The translations under genes were made by a program, and so were the position numbers. Below are positions 7,588 to 14,769 of a stretch of 22,850 nt of DNA, one piece after another. The notes under the pieces were generated by a model. That model searched no databases. It was not told the origin of the DNA and worked only from the letters and a program-made list of their open reading frames with translations. The DNA is from Candidatus Aerophobota bacterium. Lineage in GTDB: Bacteria; Aerophobota; Aerophobia; Aerophobales; Aerophobaceae. The first letter of the stretch is position 1. Every line of letters begins with the position of its first letter. The stretch covers positions 1 to 22,850 of the forward strand of contig DAOVGF010000048.1 in NCBI GenBank assembly GCA_030672545.1, read 5' to 3'.

Positions 7588-8127
7588 ATGGTAAGATTGA
7601 AGGAAATATATGGCCGGGAAACTATTCCTTTGATGATGAAGAAGTTTAGTTTGGACAATCCAATGAAAGTACCCAAGATTGAGAAGGTGTGTGTAAATGT
7701 AGGTGTAGGGGCAGCCAAGACCGACCCAAAATTATTGGAAACGGCCAGAAAGGTTATAGCTTCGATCACTGGTCAACAGACGATAGTAACCAAGGCTAAG
7801 AAATCCATTGCTGGATTCAACCTACGGGAGGGGATGGTCATTGGTTGTGCGACTACTCTTCGGGGGGATATGATGTACGAGTTCTTGGACCGTCTTTTTA
7901 ATTTGACTATGCCTCGAATTAGAGATTTCCAGGGTGTCTCTCCGGATGGCTTCGATGGCCGGGGTAATTTTACCCTGGGTTTGAGAGACCAACTGGTGTT
8001 TCCTGAGGTAGAGTATGATGAGGCCATAAAGGGGCAGGGTCTTTCCATAACTATAGTTACCACGGCCAGTAATGATACCGAGGCTAAAGAACTACTTTTG
8101 TCTTTAGGGATGCCTTTTAAACAATAA
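7588..8127 (+). CDS. rplE: 50S ribosomal protein L5
   Basis: Binds 5S rRNA with L18 and contacts S13 across the subunit bridge. The 179 residues match the family. Motifs are KVPKIEKVCVNVGVGAA, QTIVTKAKKSIAGFNLREG (about 69-87), the RDFQGVSPDGFDGRGNFT segment, and TASNDTEAKELL near the C-terminus. The ATG lies after GAGAGGAATG. The order rplX-rplE-rpsZ-rpsH is the usual spc order. Confidence 0.98.
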   Translation: MVRLKEIYGRETIPLMMKKFSLDNPMKVPKIEKVCVNVGVGAAKTDPKLLETARKVIASITGQQTIVTKAKKSIAGFNLREGMVIGCATTLRGDMMYEFLDRLFNLTMPRIRDFQGVSPDGFDGRGNFTLGLRDQLVFPEVEYDEAIKGQGLSITIVTTASNDTEAKELLLSLGMPFKQ

Positions 8128-8174
8128 GTTTTTGTATATTCAGGGATGAAGTTAATTCAAGGACATGAGGAAAA

Positions 8175-8360
8175 ATGGCTAAGAAATGTCTCATAGAGAA
8201 GGCCAAGAGGAAGCCGAAATTTGAGGTTCGTGGATATAACCGGTGTAAGATTTGTGGTCGTCCCCGGGGTTTTATGAGGAGATTTGCTATCTGTCGGTTG
8301 TGTTTTCGCGAGCTAGCTCACAGAGGGGCTCTACCTGGAGTGAGAAAGGCAAGCTGGTAG
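8175..8360 (+). CDS. rpsZ: 30S ribosomal protein S14, zinc-binding type Z
   Basis: Short zinc-ribbon form of S14 in the 30S head. The 61 residues include C24, C27, C40 and C43 (CKIC and CRLC), followed by FRELAHRGALPGVRKASW, the signature of type Z S14. The longer cysteine-free form of about 100 residues is excluded by the length. The ATG follows ACATGAGGAAAA. The TAG stop is embedded in the left arm of a hairpin (8356-8373), and the following gap to rpsH is 85 nt. Confidence 0.98.
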   Translation: MAKKCLIEKAKRKPKFEVRGYNRCKICGRPRGFMRRFAICRLCFRELAHRGALPGVRKASW

Positions 8361-8373
8361 CCTGTTGGCTACC
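8356..8373 (+). other. Perfect hairpin spanning the rpsZ stop codon
   Basis: GGTAGCC, TGTT, GGCTACC: a 7-bp stem without mismatch and with a 4-base loop. The TAG stop of rpsZ (8358-8360) lies in the left arm. No T-run follows, so it is not a classical terminator. A ribosome terminating on rpsZ would open it, so it could link translation to RNA folding. The remaining 8374-8445 before rpsH shows only the strong AAAGGAGAGG site of rpsH. Function is inference. Confidence 0.5.
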
Positions 8374-8445
8374 TAGTGATCGTCCAGAGGAAGTGAATTT
8401 GTTTTTATAGGGGTTCCCGGAAAGAAAGAAAAAAAGGAGAGGCAG

Positions 8446-8841
8446 ATGTGTAGTGATCCTATTGCCGACCTTTTGACCCGAATTAGGAACGCTAATATTA
8501 TTTTTAGGCCCCGGGTTGAAGTCCCGGCATCCAAGTTTAATGAGGCTGTAGTTTCTCTTCTGGTCAAGGAAGGCTACCTAAAAGGTTATCGGATCAGAGT
8601 TAGGAAGGGTAGACATCTAATGGATATCTTCTTGAAATATTCGGAACAAGGAGAAAAAGTTATTACCCATCTTGAGAAGGTTAGCAAACCCGGACAGCGA
8701 AAATATGTAGGAAAAGATGAAATTCCCCGGGTTTTAAATGGATTGGGAATTTGTGTTCTTTCCACTCCTCGGGGAGTTCTCTCCGGTGCGCAAGCTAAAC
8801 GGATAGGACAAGGAGGCGAACTTCTTTGTTGTATCTGGTAG
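8446..8841 (+). CDS. rpsH: 30S ribosomal protein S8
   Basis: Primary 16S rRNA-binding protein of the platform; in enterobacteria it is also the translational repressor of the spc operon. The 131 residues include DPIADLLTRIRNAN (4-17), VEVPASKFNEAVVSLL, and the C-terminal signature GVLSGAQAKRIGQGGELLC. The ATG is preceded by AAAAAGGAGAGGC. The relatively long leader (8361-8445) with a hairpin at its start would be a natural place for control, but I do not recognise the helix 21-like S8 target there. Confidence 0.97.
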   Translation: MCSDPIADLLTRIRNANIIFRPRVEVPASKFNEAVVSLLVKEGYLKGYRIRVRKGRHLMDIFLKYSEQGEKVITHLEKVSKPGQRKYVGKDEIPRVLNGLGICVLSTPRGVLSGAQAKRIGQGGELLCCIW

Positions 8842-8875
8842 ATAAGGTTCATAATTCTTATGGGGGGGAGCTTTT

Positions 8876-9424
8876 ATGTCAAGGATAGGAAGACTGCCGA
8901 TATCGATTCCGGAGAATGTACAAGTTCAAATAAATGAGAGAGTAGTTACCGTCAAAGGGTCGCGGGGAGAATTAAACAGACGGGTTCCTTCCTGTTGTGA
9001 GGTTTTCGAGGAAAACGGACAGTTAATTGTAAAAAGGTTGAGAGAGGACAAACAAAGCAAGGCTCTGCACGGGACCACTCGTAGTCTTATCTTCAATATG
9101 GTTAAGGGAATATCAGAGGGTTTTGAGAAACATTTGCAGATAGTGGGGATGGGATACAAAGCCAGTATGGAAAAAGGATACCTCATTTTTAACCTGGGAT
9201 TTTCTCATTTGGTAAAATACCGCATTCCTCAAGAAATAACGGTTGAAGTTTCCAATCCAACTACTATTTGTATTCGGGGGTGTGATAAGCAAAAAGTGGG
9301 AGAGGTAGCGGCCGAGATAAGAGCCTTGAAGAAACCTGAGCCATACAAGGGAAAAGGAATCAGATACCGGGGTGAGGTAGTGAGACGGAAGATCGGAAAA
9401 GCGGCTCTGGGAAGTAAAGGGTAA
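8876..9424 (+). CDS. rplF: 50S ribosomal protein L6
   Basis: Large-subunit protein near the sarcin-ricin loop and factor binding site. The 182 residues show MSRIGRLPISIPENVQV at the start, the duplicated alpha/beta fold, and the C-terminal signature KKPEPYKGKGIRYRGE followed by VVRRKIGKAA. It is preceded by a strongly G-rich site (GGGGGGAG). The TAA stop shares one base with the rplR ATG. Confidence 0.98.
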   Translation: MSRIGRLPISIPENVQVQINERVVTVKGSRGELNRRVPSCCEVFEENGQLIVKRLREDKQSKALHGTTRSLIFNMVKGISEGFEKHLQIVGMGYKASMEKGYLIFNLGFSHLVKYRIPQEITVEVSNPTTICIRGCDKQKVGEVAAEIRALKKPEPYKGKGIRYRGEVVRRKIGKAALGSKG

Positions 9425-9801
9425 TGAGAGAGCACAAAATGAATAAGGCAAAAGGTAAACTTTTATTCAGGGAAAGAAAAAAAAGAAGGATTCGTAAAAA
9501 GATATTTGGTCTAGCCAATAGACCTCGTCTTTGCGTTTACAAGAGTAATCGCTACATTTATGCTCAGGTAATCGACGATGAAAGAGGTTGTACTCTGGCC
9601 TTTGTTTCCTCTCAAAAGAGGGATAAAACAAGTCACAATTGCAAGAGTTTATCCATTGCCGAAGCGCTGGGCCAGGAATTGGGCAAGAAAGTCAGAGCTT
9701 TAGGAATTGAGGAACTGGTGTTCGATAGAAGTGGTTATCCATATAAGGGAAAAATGAAGGCCTTAGCCGAAGGTGCGAGACAGGAGGGATTAAGATTTTA
9801 G
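9424..9801 (+). CDS. rplR: 50S ribosomal protein L18
   Basis: 5S rRNA-binding protein that works with L5. The family pattern is clear in RPRLCVYKSNRYIYAQVIDD and in the C-terminal VFDRSGYPYKGKMKALAEGA plus REGLRF-like end. Two starts are possible: ATG 9424 (125 residues, TAATG contact with rplF and AAAGGG upstream) or ATG 9439 (120 residues, MNKAKGKLLFRERKKR, with GAGAGA upstream). The shorter form fits the common family length slightly better; I keep the first because of the coupling. Confidence 0.95.
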   Translation: MREHKMNKAKGKLLFRERKKRRIRKKIFGLANRPRLCVYKSNRYIYAQVIDDERGCTLAFVSSQKRDKTSHNCKSLSIAEALGQELGKKVRALGIEELVFDRSGYPYKGKMKALAEGARQEGLRF

Positions 9802-9825
9802 ATATATCGCTATTATCCGTGATTG

Positions 9826-9834
9826 AAGGGGGAG
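9826..9834 (+). promoter_or_regulatory. Ribosome binding site that fixes the rpsE start
   Basis: AAGGGGGAG lies just upstream of GTG 9838. The in-frame TTG at 9823 would place this motif inside the coding region and has no comparable purine motif in front of it. This argues that rpsE starts at 9838. Confidence 0.7.
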
Positions 9835-9837
9835 ACA

Positions 9838-10368
9838 GTGGATAAAGAAACAGCGCAAGAAGCTGCTCCAAAGCGGGGAAAGATAGGAGAGTTGGAAGAA
9901 AAACTGATCAGAGTCAGGAGAGTCTTTACTGTGGTTAAAGGTGGTCGGACTATTGGTTTTAATGCTCTGGTGGTAGTTGGAGACAAAAATGGATATGTTG
10001 GGCTGGCCCTGGGTAAGGCAAAAGAGTTACTGGGAGCTATGAGAAAAGCACGTAGAAAAGCAGAGAAAGCTATGATTGAGGTCTCTTTGAGAAACAATAC
10101 TATTCCACATAAAGTAGTGGGTAAATTTGGTGGTGCTCAGGTACTTCTTAAACCGGCAGCCTACGGAACAGGAATCATAGCTGGTGAGGCTGTGCGAGCG
10201 GTGGTGGAATTAGCTGGAGTAAAGGATATTTTGAGTAAATCATTGAGGAGTAATAATCCACTTAATGTGGCCAAGGCTACTCTAAATGGACTCAATAAAC
10301 TCAGGAGTGCCGAAGAAATTTTTAAACTGAGGGGAAAAGGAGGAAAGGGTGGATCCGAAGATTCTTAG
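9838..10368 (+). CDS. rpsE: 30S ribosomal protein S5
   Basis: Protein of the 30S body at the mRNA entrance, important for decoding accuracy. I choose GTG 9838 (176 residues) because a strong ribosome binding site sits just before it. Motifs include RVRRVFTVVKGGRTIGFNAL (the double-stranded RNA-binding fold), VVGDKNGYVGLALGKAKE, and GTGIIAGEAVRAVVELAGV followed by KSLRSNNPLNVAKAT. It overlaps rplO by 20 nt, so no room remains for rpmD (L30), which commonly lies between these two genes. Confidence 0.96.
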   Translation: MDKETAQEAAPKRGKIGELEEKLIRVRRVFTVVKGGRTIGFNALVVVGDKNGYVGLALGKAKELLGAMRKARRKAEKAMIEVSLRNNTIPHKVVGKFGGAQVLLKPAAYGTGIIAGEAVRAVVELAGVKDILSKSLRSNNPLNVAKATLNGLNKLRSAEEIFKLRGKGGKGGSEDS

Positions 10369-10783
10369 AATTCCCTCGGGGGCCACTCATAAGAAAAAAA
10401 GAGTGGGCCGAGGGCCAAGCTCTGGGCATGGTAAAACCTCTACCCGAGGTCATAAGGGCCAGAAATCCAGAGGAAAAGTCCCTCCTTGGTTTGAAGGAGG
10501 ACAGATGCCTCTAACTCGTAGAGTTCCCAAGAGAGGATTTAAGCCTCCACATCAGGAAAAAGTTGCTTTTGTTAATCTGGAGAGTCTTAGTCTATTTGAG
10601 AGTGGATCTGAAATTAATCCTGAGGTTCTTAAAAAGGTAGGTTTGATAAAGGGAAAGGGCCGGAAGGTAAAAATTTTGGGAGAAGGAAAGGTGGAGGTGG
10701 GCCTGAAAGTCCGGGCTCATTACTTTTCCCGGGAAGCCACCAGGAAGATAGTAGAAGCTGGGGGCACAACTGAGGTGATTTAA
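10349..10783 (+). CDS. rplO: 50S ribosomal protein L15
   Basis: Late-assembly large-subunit protein. The N-terminal basic region KKKRVGRGPSSGHGKTSTRG plus HKGQKSRG, and FEGGQMPLTRRVPKRGF, are diagnostic. The C-terminal domain has KGRKVKILGEGKVEVGLKV and ends normally at 144 residues. The start is GTG within the end of rpsE, preceded by AAGGAGG at about 10338-10344. Its TAA stop shares one base with the secY ATG. Confidence 0.97.
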   Translation: MDPKILRIPSGATHKKKRVGRGPSSGHGKTSTRGHKGQKSRGKVPPWFEGGQMPLTRRVPKRGFKPPHQEKVAFVNLESLSLFESGSEINPEVLKKVGLIKGKGRKVKILGEGKVEVGLKVRAHYFSREATRKIVEAGGTTEVI

Positions 10784-12066
10784 TGCTTGATAAGATACAA
10801 GGTATTTTTAAGATTCCTGAACTGCGCCGTAGAATTATGTTTACTCTGGGTATGTTTGTAGTTTTTCGACTAGGTTGTTTCATTCCCATCCCGGGAGTTA
10901 ACTTGGGTGCTCTAGCCCAAAGCACTCTTTTTCAGAGTGGGGCTTTTGGTCTGATGAATATCTTTGCCGGGGGGGCCCTGCGGCGAATGTCTATTTTTTC
11001 TCTGGGAATTATGCCATATATCAGTGCTTCTATTATTATGCAACTTTTAACGGTGGCTATTCCGCAGTTGGAGAGATTGAGTCGACAAGGGGAGGAAGGT
11101 CGGAAGAAAATTATGCAGATATCCAGATACGGTACTTTACCTATCGCTGCTATTCAGGGACTGGCCTTAATTATCTGGATTCAAAGCATCAATGAAGGGG
11201 CTTTTGTTTTTTACCAGGGCTGGCAGTTTATTTTCCCGGCCGCTATTACCCTTATCACTGGAACCATTTTCATAATGTGGCTGGGGGAGAAGATCACTGA
11301 GAGAGGAATAGGCAATGGTATTTCTTTGATAATTTTCGCCGGTATAGTGGCTCAGGTTGGTCCCTCTATAGGAAATATTCTGCGGATAGCTAAAACCGGC
11401 CAAATTACGCCATTTCTTCTGTTTTTGTTCGCTATCATTGCTATTCTGGTTACAGCATCGGTAGTACTTGTATATCGGGCTGAAAGAAGAATTCCCATTC
11501 GTTATGCCCGACGCGTCGTAGGCAGGAAAGTGTATGGAGGACAGATGACTTATTTACCCATTCGTATAGGGGGAGTAGGAGTGATAGCCATTATCTTTGC
11601 TATTTCCGTACTTTTACTTCCTACTACCATAGCCAGGTTTATCCAGCATCCAATTACCCAGGATATTGCTCGCTGGCTTAGTCCCGGCTCAGTTTTCTAT
11701 TATCTTCTTTATGCTCTAGCGGTAATTTTCTTCACTTTTTTCTATACGGCGGTAGTTTTTAACCCGGTGGAGGTAGCGGATAATATGCGCAAATATGGAG
11801 GATTCATTCCCGGCTTGCGCCCGGGAAGGTCCACGGCTGAGTATATTACCCAAGTACTCACCAGGGTGACCTTTGTTGGCGCCCTCTTTTTTGCTTTTAT
11901 TGCTGTATTACCCGTGATCATAAATCAGGAACTACTTTTTAACAGTTTTCCTTTTGGAGGGACTTCGATTTTAATAGCCGTAGGGGTAGCTCTGGATACT
12001 TCCCAACAGTTGGAGTCTCATCTATTGATGCGTCACTACAAAGGATTCATTCGAGCCAAAAAATGA
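10783..12066 (+). CDS. secY: Protein translocase subunit SecY
   Basis: Central channel of the Sec translocon in the cytoplasmic membrane. The 427 residues fit the family and contain about ten hydrophobic segments. The N-terminal IPELRRRIMFTLGM and FIPIPGVN, the plug and TM2 region GGALRRMSIFSLGIMPYISA, LTVAIPQLERL, and cytoplasmic loop GLRPGRSTAEYI are all recognisable. The start overlaps rplO by one base. Downstream there is a 105-nt gap before map, where adk is found in many bacteria. Confidence 0.98.
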   Translation: MLDKIQGIFKIPELRRRIMFTLGMFVVFRLGCFIPIPGVNLGALAQSTLFQSGAFGLMNIFAGGALRRMSIFSLGIMPYISASIIMQLLTVAIPQLERLSRQGEEGRKKIMQISRYGTLPIAAIQGLALIIWIQSINEGAFVFYQGWQFIFPAAITLITGTIFIMWLGEKITERGIGNGISLIIFAGIVAQVGPSIGNILRIAKTGQITPFLLFLFAIIAILVTASVVLVYRAERRIPIRYARRVVGRKVYGGQMTYLPIRIGGVGVIAIIFAISVLLLPTTIARFIQHPITQDIARWLSPGSVFYYLLYALAVIFFTFFYTAVVFNPVEVADNMRKYGGFIPGLRPGRSTAEYITQVLTRVTFVGALFFAFIAVLPVIINQELLFNSFPFGGTSILIAVGVALDTSQQLESHLLMRHYKGFIRAKK

Positions 12067-12072
12067 TGCCTG

Positions 12073-12093
12073 GGGCGGCAGTTTTTGCCGTCC
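12073..12093 (+). other. Stem-loop just after the secY stop
   Basis: GGGCGGCA (12073-12080) can pair with TGCCGTCC (12086-12093) around a GTTTT loop: 8 bp with one G-U pair. It starts 6 bases after the TGA of secY. An outer helix ATGATG (12063-12068) with CATCAT (12103-12108) could enclose it. There is no T-run after the stem, so this is unlikely to be a simple terminator. Confidence 0.4.
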
Positions 12094-12117
12094 ATAATGA
12101 GTCATCATCAGGAATGT

Positions 12118-12141
12118 CGCCAGAGGATAAGAAGTCTGGCG
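12118..12141 (+). other. Second stem-loop in the secY-map gap
   Basis: CGCCAGA (12118-12124) and TCTGGCG (12135-12141) form a perfect 7-bp inverted repeat with a 10-base loop. It ends 30 bases before the chosen map start. Together with 12073-12093 most of the gap is potentially folded, which fits an untranslated leader better than an N-terminal extension of map. Confidence 0.4.
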
Positions 12142-12171
12142 GAAGACAACTGGGAGATTGGTGAAGCTGAA

Positions 12172-12942
12172 ATGACTCGATTAAAGACAGATAAAGAGAT
12201 TGATTCTATCAAAAGAAGTGGCCGGGTTATTGCTGAAATATTTGGGTTTTTGGAAAGAGAGGATATCATAAAACCCGGAGTTACCACCGCTCAGATAAAT
12301 GATTTGATTGCTGATTTGATTCGTAAGAAGGGAGCCAGGCCTGCTTTCAAGGGGTACAGAGGATATCCGGCCGAAAGCTGTATTTCTGTTAACGAGGAAG
12401 TTGTCCACGGCATTCCATCTTTAATGAAATATATTCAAGAAGGTGACATTGTAAGTGTTGATATTGGCGTTGAAATGAATGGTTTCTTCGCTGACGCAGC
12501 CTGGACTTATTCTGTGGGTGAGATCGGAAAGGAAAGGGAAAAGTTAATCCGGGTGACCAGAGAAGCTCTTTATCGGGGTATCGAGCAAATGCGGGTGGGG
12601 AGACGAATAGGAGATATTTCTTATACCATTCAACGGTGGGTAGAAAGGAATGGCTGTTCAGTAGTTAGAGAGCTATTCGGACATGGAGTAGGTTTCTCCT
12701 TGCATGAGGATCCGGTAGTGCCAAACTTTGGTCAGAGGGGAAGAAGAGAGAAAATTAGAGAGGGAATGGTACTGGCCATAGAGCCAATGGTTAATCTGGG
12801 CAGTCACGAGGTTAGAGTTCTTCCCGATAAATGGACAGTGGTGTCGAGTGACGGAACTCCTTCTGCTCACTTCGAGCATACCATAGCAGCGGTAAGGGGA
12901 GGGAACATGATTTTGACCGAAAGAGGTAAGAAAATTGGCTAA
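12172..12942 (+). CDS. map: Methionine aminopeptidase, type I
   Basis: Removes the initiator methionine from nascent proteins, a cytosolic dinuclear metalloenzyme. The five metal ligands are present as D97, D108, H171, E204 and E235, and His79 is in VVHGIP. With the start at ATG 12172 (256 residues, MTRLKTDKEIDSIKRSG) these positions coincide with the E. coli enzyme numbering, strong support for this start. The frame is open further upstream to an ATG at 12085, but the added residues resemble nothing in the family and cross two predicted hairpins. The ribosome binding site (GGTGAAG) is weak. The 3' end overlaps infA by 8 nt. Confidence 0.97.
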   Translation: MTRLKTDKEIDSIKRSGRVIAEIFGFLEREDIIKPGVTTAQINDLIADLIRKKGARPAFKGYRGYPAESCISVNEEVVHGIPSLMKYIQEGDIVSVDIGVEMNGFFADAAWTYSVGEIGKEREKLIRVTREALYRGIEQMRVGRRIGDISYTIQRWVERNGCSVVRELFGHGVGFSLHEDPVVPNFGQRGRREKIREGMVLAIEPMVNLGSHEVRVLPDKWTVVSSDGTPSAHFEHTIAAVRGGNMILTERGKKIG

Positions 12943-13162
12943 AGAGAAGTTAATCAAAGCTTCGGGTATTGTGGTAGAAACTTTACCTAATGCTACATTC
13001 AAGGTGGAGCTACCTAATGGTCATTATGTTCTAGCTCATGTTTGTGGAAAAATGAGAATGAAGTTCATAAGAATACTGCCCGGGGATAAAGTTAATCTGG
13101 AAGTTTCTCCTTACGATCTATCTAGAGGGAGAATAGTTTACCGGGAAGGGAAGGGAAGATGA
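12935..13162 (+). CDS. infA: Translation initiation factor IF-1
   Basis: OB-fold factor that occupies the ribosomal A site during initiation. The 75 residues include VVETLPNATFKVELPNGHYV, GKMRMKFIRILPGDKV, and the C-terminal SPYDLSRGRIVYR. The start is TTG, inside the end of map, with AAAGAGGTAAG upstream. A cysteine stands where Ser is usual in AHVCGKMRM. The stop overlaps the rpmJ start as ATGA. The map-infA-rpmJ-rpsM order is standard. Confidence 0.97.
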   Translation: MAKEKLIKASGIVVETLPNATFKVELPNGHYVLAHVCGKMRMKFIRILPGDKVNLEVSPYDLSRGRIVYREGKGR

Positions 13163-13272
13163 AGGTACGTTCCTCAGTACGAAAAATGTGTAAAAAGTGC
13201 AAAATTATAAAAAGAAAAGGGGTAATCAGAGTTATTTGCGATAATCCCAAGCATAAACAACGGCAGGGTTAA
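13159..13272 (+). CDS. rpmJ: 50S ribosomal protein L36, zinc-binding form
   Basis: Smallest large-subunit protein, 37 residues: it begins MKVRSSVRKMCKKCKIIKRK, and VICDNPKHKQRQG ends it. Zinc ligands C11, C14, C27 and H32 are all present, so this is the metal-binding form. The ATG overlaps the infA stop by 4 nt. It is followed by a 42-nt gap with a GGGAGGT ribosome binding site for rpsM. Confidence 0.97.
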   Translation: MKVRSSVRKMCKKCKIIKRKGVIRVICDNPKHKQRQG

Positions 13273-13314
13273 GATAGATATTAAATATGAATATGGATTT
13301 CAGGGAGGTCAAAA

Positions 13315-13686
13315 ATGGCAAGAATCGCGGGGATAGAACTTCCTCCCGGTAAAGGGGTAGAGGTTGGACTAACGGCCATTTATGGAATTGGGCGTCCTCT
13401 GGCAAGAAAAGTTCTCTCTGAAGCTAATGTCAGTCTCGATATTCGAATAAAGGACTTGACCGAGGAAGAAACAAATAATCTTCGTCATATTATCGAGGGC
13501 AATTATATAATAGAAGGAGAACTTCGTAGAGAAATAGCCGCTAATGTCTCGAGATTGATTAATATTGGTTGTTACCGAGGGATTCGACATAAGAGAGGCT
13601 TACCGGTAAGAGGTCAACGAACCAGGTGCAATGCCAGAACTCGTAAGGGACGGAAAAGAGTTATGGGGAAAAAGAAAAGAAGATAA
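13315..13686 (+). CDS. rpsM: 30S ribosomal protein S13
   Basis: Head protein that contacts the P-site tRNA and forms bridges with L5. The 123 residues start MARIAGIELPPGKGVEVGL. The helix-two-turn-helix region (YGIGRPLARKVLSEA) and the basic tail GIRHKRGLPVRGQRTRCNAR plus TRKGRKRV are typical. The ATG is preceded by CAGGGAGGTC. rpsK follows after 15 nt. Confidence 0.98.
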   Translation: MARIAGIELPPGKGVEVGLTAIYGIGRPLARKVLSEANVSLDIRIKDLTEEETNNLRHIIEGNYIIEGELRREIAANVSRLINIGCYRGIRHKRGLPVRGQRTRCNARTRKGRKRVMGKKKRR

Positions 13687-13701
13687 TAGGAGTAGAAAGT
13701 T

Positions 13702-14100
13702 ATGGCTAAAAGAGGAAAAAAGACCGGGGGAAAAAAGAAAAAAAGATTAAGAGTTGAGGAAGGAGTGGCTTATATTCATTCGACTTTTAACAACACAATT
13801 ATTACGGTCACTACTCCCCAGGGGGAAGTGCTTTGCTGGTCATCAGGAGGAGAAGTAGGATTCAAGGGTACTAAAAAGGGTACTCCTTTTGCAGCTCAAA
13901 AGGTGGCGGAGAGTATTTCAAAAAAGGCCAAAGAAGAATTTCAAGTGGAGAGAATTACCGTGGTAGTGAAAGGTCCGGGTTCAGGAAGGGAAACGGCCAT
14001 AAGAAGTTTACAGGCCTCGGGTCTTCGGGTTATTTCCATAAAGGAGGCAACTCCCATTCCCCATAATGGATGTCGTCCTCCCAAGAAAAGAAAAGTTTAA
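13702..14100 (+). CDS. rpsK: 30S ribosomal protein S11
   Basis: Platform protein close to the mRNA exit and the Shine-Dalgarno helix. After a lysine-rich N-terminus of about 18 residues the family core starts with GVAYIHSTFNNTIITVT. The motifs VKGPGSGRETAIRSLQASGL and ATPIPHNGCRPPKKRKV close it. The 132-residue length is normal. It is 33 nt upstream of rpsD. Confidence 0.98.
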   Translation: MAKRGKKTGGKKKKRLRVEEGVAYIHSTFNNTIITVTTPQGEVLCWSSGGEVGFKGTKKGTPFAAQKVAESISKKAKEEFQVERITVVVKGPGSGRETAIRSLQASGLRVISIKEATPIPHNGCRPPKKRKV

Positions 14101-14133
14101 TTTTTGGCTGTAATCTATTAGAGGAGAAGACAG

Positions 14134-14769
14134 TTGTCCCAGGTAATTATTAGTAAGTGTAAGAAGTGTCAGCGAGCAGGTGTGAAACTTTTTCTTAGGG
14201 GAGAGAGATGTTTTAGTAATAAGTGCAAACTGGAGAAGAAAAGGCCATTGGGAAGGATGAGGAGGACGGGACGGGGACGCAGTAGGAGATTATCGGAATA
14301 TGGACAGCAACTTAAGGAGAAGCAGAAACTTCGCTGGATGTACGGGCTATCAGAAAAGCAGTTCAAGAGAACATACCAGAAGGCAGAACGCTCTTCTAAA
14401 GTTACTGGTGAAGAGTTTCTGTGTTTATTGGAGAGACGTCTGGATAACATCATTTATCGTCTTGGTTTTTCTTCGTCGAGAGCCCAAGCTCGCCAGTTGG
14501 TTGCTCATGGACACTTCTTGGTTAACTCTCGAAAAGTGGATATTCCTTCTTATTTAGTCAAAGAAGAGGACCTAATTGAGCCACGAGCTAAAAGTAAGAA
14601 GTTAGTCTTGATAAGGCAAAATTTATCTACAAATGAGAAAAGATCTCTTCTGGAATGGCTTGAGTTAGACAAAACTTCTCTTAAAGGGAAAGTAAAGAGA
14701 TTGCCTCGAGCCGAGGAACTCGATCAGGAAGTTAACCTTTCTCTGATTGTGGAATTTTATTCCAGATAG
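14134..14769 (+). CDS. rpsD: 30S ribosomal protein S4 with N-terminal zinc site
   Basis: Primary assembly protein of the 30S body and, in enterobacteria, the repressor of the alpha operon. The 211 residues carry the N-terminal cysteine cluster C9, C12, C26 and C31 (CKKC and CFSNKC), so this is the zinc form. Core motifs follow: LSEYGQQLKEKQKLRWMYG, and the S4 RNA-binding domain LLERRLDNIIYRLGF plus ARQLVAHGHFLVN (about 98-131). The start is TTG after GAGGAGAAGACAG. The gene is followed by 90 nt without coding before rpoA. Confidence 0.97.
   Translation: MSQVIISKCKKCQRAGVKLFLRGERCFSNKCKLEKKRPLGRMRRTGRGRSRRLSEYGQQLKEKQKLRWMYGLSEKQFKRTYQKAERSSKVTGEEFLCLLERRLDNIIYRLGFSSSRAQARQLVAHGHFLVNSRKVDIPSYLVKEEDLIEPRAKSKKLVLIRQNLSTNEKRSLLEWLELDKTSLKGKVKRLPRAEELDQEVNLSLIVEFYSR
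14750..14764 (+). other. Small stem-loop at the 3' end of rpsD
   Basis: TGGAAT, TTT, ATTCCA: a perfect but AT-rich 6-bp stem ending 2 bases before the TAG stop of rpsD. A second inverted repeat CCTCG, AGC, CGAGG lies at 14704-14716. The gap 14770-14859 contains a short inverted pair CCGTC and GACGG (about 14810 and 14839) and the strong AAAAGGAGGAGGAG site of rpoA. I see no convincing promoter or terminator there. Confidence 0.3.

Noticed and set aside
12085..12171. Open frame giving a 29-residue N-terminal extension of methionine aminopeptidase
   Set aside because: The family N-terminus and the metal-ligand numbering fit ATG 12172. The upstream stretch forms hairpins and looks unlike the family.
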